Source: Diorhabda sublineata (taxonomy: Eukaryota > Arthropoda > Insecta > Coleoptera > Chrysomelidae). From it: a stretch of DNA of 64,000 nucleotides. The stretch covers positions 1,999,653 through 2,063,652 of the forward strand of contig NC_079478.1 of NCBI RefSeq assembly GCF_026230105.1, written 5' to 3'. This document shows positions 60,641 to 64,000 of the stretch, piece by piece (position 1 is the first letter of the stretch; every line of letters starts with the position of its first letter). The position numbers and the translations under genes are program-made. The notes beneath the pieces were generated by a model. That model saw only the letters and a list, made by a program, of their open reading frames with translations. It had not been told where the DNA came from and did no database searches.

Positions 60641-60644
60641 TTTC

Positions 60645-61555
60645 TTGGAAATCTGCATTTCATTATCTATAAACATAGCTTTCTACTAATTATTTGGGTT
60701 GAGTTCTCGATATCTCGACGTTTCTGAATATTTTAGTAATCAGATAACCTCAAATTTTCGATGTTGTAGTAACTACAAATATAATTGAAATTTCTTAATC
60801 ATCTCACATATCGCTGTTTACAATTTGTGTTGTTGATAACATTGTCGAGCTGACTATATCAGGTATCGAAGGTGAAACATGTTAATTCGTTGGTAAAACT
60901 TTGCTAGTGATCCGATGAGGGTGGTCCATGGAAGACATAACATTGCGCTTAACGTCATGTACGAAAACTACACCACCTGTCGAACGTGTTATATACACAA
61001 TTTAAAAAAAAGTTTATACAACGCTAACAACGAAAATAAATATACAAAAACCGTTCCCAGAGATCGTATAATTGTCATACGGGATGTTGTAACAATAAAA
61101 AAGTTATTTGTAGATAAGGGATTGCTCCGTATAACCCTCACACGTCTTTTATATTCCTGACAATATTGTTTATCTGTAATTAGAGAGAACATATAATACG
61201 TGTGTGTTTTTTGGTGTGGTTTACCATAACTTAGAAACTAAAAAACTATTTTTCCTATATGTGGGGATGATATTATTTTGATGATATTATTAACCAAAGA
61301 ACAAACTAAAAAAAGCATGTAACATCCTCCAAAGAAAGAAAAGCTTGATTTTATTCTGCTTAAGTCTTGAGGTAATAGTTAATTCAATTATCAAATCTTT
61401 TAGGATTAAATATGTTACCGTGAAGTTAGCAGATCACCCAATCGAAGTGAGCCCGCTCAAAAAGTTTCCTTTCACAAGACTATTATATCTCTTCGAAAAA
61501 TTCTTTTTCAAAATGCTGCAATTTACCATAAAGGAGTAGAATCTGATGCTACATC
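60645..61555. other. no recognised gene
   Basis: Frames of 64-81 codons without motifs. Nothing else recognised. Confidence 0.45.
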
Positions 61556-61669
61556 ATCTATTTCAGTTCAGAACAGACCCTTTTTCTACATACTACCGAA
61601 ACAAATCTGGTAGGAGAGCCTCTGGAACTAAACAAAATCAGTTCAACAATATTTCTGGTTTCGATAAAA

Positions 61670-61960
61670 TTACTTAAACACATGATAAAAGTCTGTGCGA
61701 AGTTGGTGCCAAAAAATCCTGACTCCTGACCAAAAGCTCTTGCGTCAACGGGTCTACTCAGATTCCTTTGAAAGGACCCAATTTGAGTCGATGGAAGCGG
61801 TAAAGCAAAAAACGGCAGAGCTCTTAAAGGCACTCACCAAAAAAGACTTCTAACACTGCTTTGTTCAATGGAAAAAACGTATGGAAAGGAATGTAGAATA
61901 ATTTTTATAATAAAACCCTTTTTCGTAACCAGTCTCGTTAATTAATAGCCAAATCTCGTA
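61670..61960 (+). mobile_element. internally deleted mariner transposon, second copy
   Basis: The plus strand encodes IKVCAKLVPKN and the following Gln-Lys/Leu-rich segment, SDSFERTQFESMEAVKQKTA, LLKALTKKDF and HCFVQWKKRMERNVE. This is the end of the N-terminal half fused to the C-terminus, with the catalytic domain deleted. A stop and frameshifts are present. The 3' terminal repeat (ccagtctcgttaattaatag through ctcgta) follows at 61930-61960, ending in TA. The 5' terminal repeat was not found. It shares its main deletion with the element at 10.86 kb and has lost 25 bp more at the junction. Confidence 0.85.
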
Positions 61961-61964
61961 CACC

Positions 61965-63362
61965 TTTCAGATATTTTAGAATCCTACAATTATACAGACA
62001 CTTCTTAGTTAAGCTTACTTTGACCTTGAAAAAGTTAAAGCAGGAGGTCACAAGGTTATACATGGCTGACTGCTGTATTAGCAGTAGACATAGAGATGCG
62101 ACAGTGAAACTAGAGGTATCAATCGATAGAATCAATGGGCAGAAAGGATTGAAAAAGAAGTCAACAATAATATGAATGGTGAAACCGGAAATTGACGCCT
62201 TGGCACGCTCGACTAACGAATTAAAGTGGTAGGATATACTAACAGTAATAGACCAGTTGCTCTGTCCAAAGTAGAGTTACAAACAAAATAACAAAGTCAC
62301 AAACCCACATACAGGTGAGGCTAATAAAAAGATATGTAAAGATACTAATTAAGTTGGTTAAATGGAATATTACCATGGTAAGATCTTCTTTCAAAATTTT
62401 TATTGTACTTAAGGTAAAATGAACGTCTTCATCTCTCTATTCATGTAGTTGAAAGAAGTATTTATGATTACCATTTGTGTAAAAATTATAATCTTTCTAT
62501 CTACTCCTTTCAGATATTTGAGATGTCAAAAATTTTATTTATAAACAACAATTTCACTATAAAATTATTATTAGATGAAAGGGTTTCATTATATTTTCAA
62601 ACCGCATTCAACTGTCAAATAGGACAACTTTCTATTGTAAATTCGAAAAAATTTCTTTTTAGAATATTTACAGCCTAATATAAATACGTCCATAAATAAT
62701 TTTCAAAGATCAACTACCAAGAATCTTGTATCAGGTAAAAGAGTCATACTGTGTTCTGCTTAACTTTTTACCCACAAAAATCATCCGTCCCATGAACACG
62801 TCAATAGATTTTACAACCGCGAAGGACAATTCTGGAAAGTTGAAGTAGCAATCAAGTTTACAGCCTTTTTAATGATTTTATTGCAACCCAATGTTAAGAA
62901 ATTTGTATACTATGTATAGGCAGAGATAATATTTACAGATTCGGACTTGAGGAATTGGATGGCTCTAAAAGAGTGAGGAAAATATTTATTTGTTTTGGCT
63001 ATCAATTGATCCGTGAAATCTATAAGTCTAAGCAAGATATAGCACACAAAAAAGTGCTGAAATAAAATATCTGTACTTTGAATTCAGGAAAATATACAGA
63101 AATTCATGTGTATTTTTGTCATTTGTTGATTATTCTTCATATCTATGAGTAATTTTGATCGAAAAATGATAAAAATCACCCCAAAAAAGTGACCTAATAA
63201 TTCTAATTACTGGATTTAGGAAAGTAGATTGAAGTTTTTATTTATTTTTGTAGCTATAAAATGATACTCAAAATTTATGATGTAAAATAATAAATATTTT
63301 TTTTAAATATCCATTCTAATTATAACAGAATTATCACAAACACTAAAAGTTATATAAAAGAT
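61965..63362. other. no recognised feature
   Basis: AT-rich, with no gene or repeat recognised. Confidence 0.5.
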
Positions 63363-63375
63363 CGAAGAGTAAGAT

Positions 63376-63392
63376 GGTTAGGTTAGGTTAGG
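63376..63392 (+). repeat. telomere-type (TTAGG)n
   Basis: ggttaggttaggttagg, three units, within the LINE tail. Confidence 0.85.
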
Positions 63393-63433
63393 ATGCCGAA
63401 GAACAGTTGTATAAGAAAGATCAAAGAAGGAGG

Positions 63434-63456
63434 TAACCTAACCTAACCTAACCTAG
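63434..63456 (-). repeat. telomere-type (CCTAA)n, inverted to the previous
   Basis: Four CCTAA units in taacctaacctaacctaacc, the complement of the TTAGG stretch 42 bp to the left. Confidence 0.85.
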
Positions 63457-63708
63457 CCTGGAAGGCCAAAAAAATGGTTGGATTTAATGTTGGAAGATAT
63501 TAGAGAGGTAGAACCGAATTGGAGTGCAAAAGTATTTCGGTTTTTGGCCTGATCGTATAGTAGATAGAGTGCGTTCGCAAAAATCTTTATGCACGCGTCA
63601 GTGACAAGTCTCATCAAGTTTTACGCAAAGTTTCAACTTACTGCCTGACTTGTCTCCATTATTTTCAACAATTAAAAATTGATCTAAAATGCTTCGCTAG
63701 TAATGAGA

Positions 63709-63835
63709 ATCGTTAGAAGATGACCCATGCGCGGGAGGTCCTGTGTTACTGACTGGTCCAGAAAACATTAAATTAGTGCAGGAAATTGTGGCCGGCGCTT
63801 AAAAATAACAAAATTGCCACACAGACAGTCATTTA
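63709..63835 (+). pseudogene. mariner transposase N-terminal fragment
   Basis: LEDDPCAGGPVLLTGPENIK and LVQEIVA, then after a one-base shift GRRLKITKLPH. This matches the DDPRSGRP...TPENI-x-x-V...DRRLKI region between the two helix-turn-helix motifs of mariner transposases. The 62-codon frame at 63786-63974 overlaps it in the wrong frame. Only this fragment was recognised before the window ends. Confidence 0.7.
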
Positions 63836-64000
63836 TGCAAATTCTAAGGATCCAACGAGAGCTTTTAAATTGGTGCAAGGTGAGTTAATCGAATTCTTGA
63901 CGCAGGATACAAACAGCGTTGAGTACAAGGTTGTAAGTGGGAACAACAAATACTATTCAATACATTTAGTGTAACTAATACTGAAATTGGGAAAGGAAGT

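Larger units (their letters stand above)
63363..63545 (+). pseudogene. LINE ORF2 C-terminal tail with telomere-type inserts
   Basis: DRRVRWLG, then MPKNSCIRKIKEG, then GRPKKWLDLMLEDIREVEPN and WSAKVFR. This is the usual LINE tail order (RWLGHV-x-RMP...GRPKKRWLD...EDI). The expected HV block after WLG is replaced by TTAGG repeats, and the stretch before GRPKK holds CCTAA repeats. Confidence 0.75.

Noticed and set aside
1..64000. CRISPR array, operons, bacterial promoters or terminators
   Set aside because: The two regular arrays have no unique spacers, and the sequence is clearly eukaryotic.

Overview
The window reads as nuclear DNA of an insect. It is AT-rich, has no operon-like gene packing, carries short stretches of the insect telomere-type pentamer TTAGG, and is full of decayed mariner, Tigger, Crypton and non-LTR retrotransposon (LINE) copies. 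I could not fix the order; a beetle or hemipteran is plausible. I find no intact host protein-coding gene, rRNA or tRNA. Almost every long open frame is a shadow, a transposon relic or a satellite frame, so the segment is either intergenic or inside a very large intron.

Layout. 1.07-4.4 kb is an array of about 27 copies of a 121-bp monomer whose minus strand encodes the C-terminal catalytic region of a mariner transposase; the mariner frame continues into the array's left flank. 8.5-13.5 kb holds GAGCGCAC-motif repeats, a LINE tail, an internally deleted mariner (10.9-11.1 kb), a (TA)n tract, a hairpin element (11.8-12.05 kb) and a modular foldback element (12.1-13.25 kb) containing TTAGG inserts. 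14.4-26.7 kb is a LINE graveyard (14.4, 15.7, 22.0 and 26.6 kb) with a Tigger fossil (20.8 kb) and two hammerhead-ribozyme-like motifs (15.6 and 22.7 kb). 29.1-36.5 kb has a nearly full-length mariner with terminal repeats, a mori-type mariner relic, a third hammerhead-like motif and an 850-bp terminal-inverted-repeat element. 37.8-45.5 kb holds further LINE pieces.

46.18-47.23 kb is a second satellite, with an 80/81-bp monomer. Each monomer carries six perfectly contiguous heat-shock-factor pentamers (alternating TTC/GAA every 5 bp), and the array is followed by a TATATATAA box. Next come a LINE fragment that begins with a perfect 22-bp inverted repeat, a Crypton tyrosine-recombinase relic (47.9-48.5 kb), a mariner with good terminal repeats (50.69-51.94 kb), another LINE (55.6-56.2 kb), a 184-bp mariner MITE and its relative (60.5 and 61.7 kb), and LINE and mariner fragments at the right edge.

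The strongest candidates for something undescribed are the heat-shock-element satellite, the satellite grown out of a mariner transposase gene, and the dispersed hammerhead-like repeat family. All are read by eye from sequence; no search or folding program was run.
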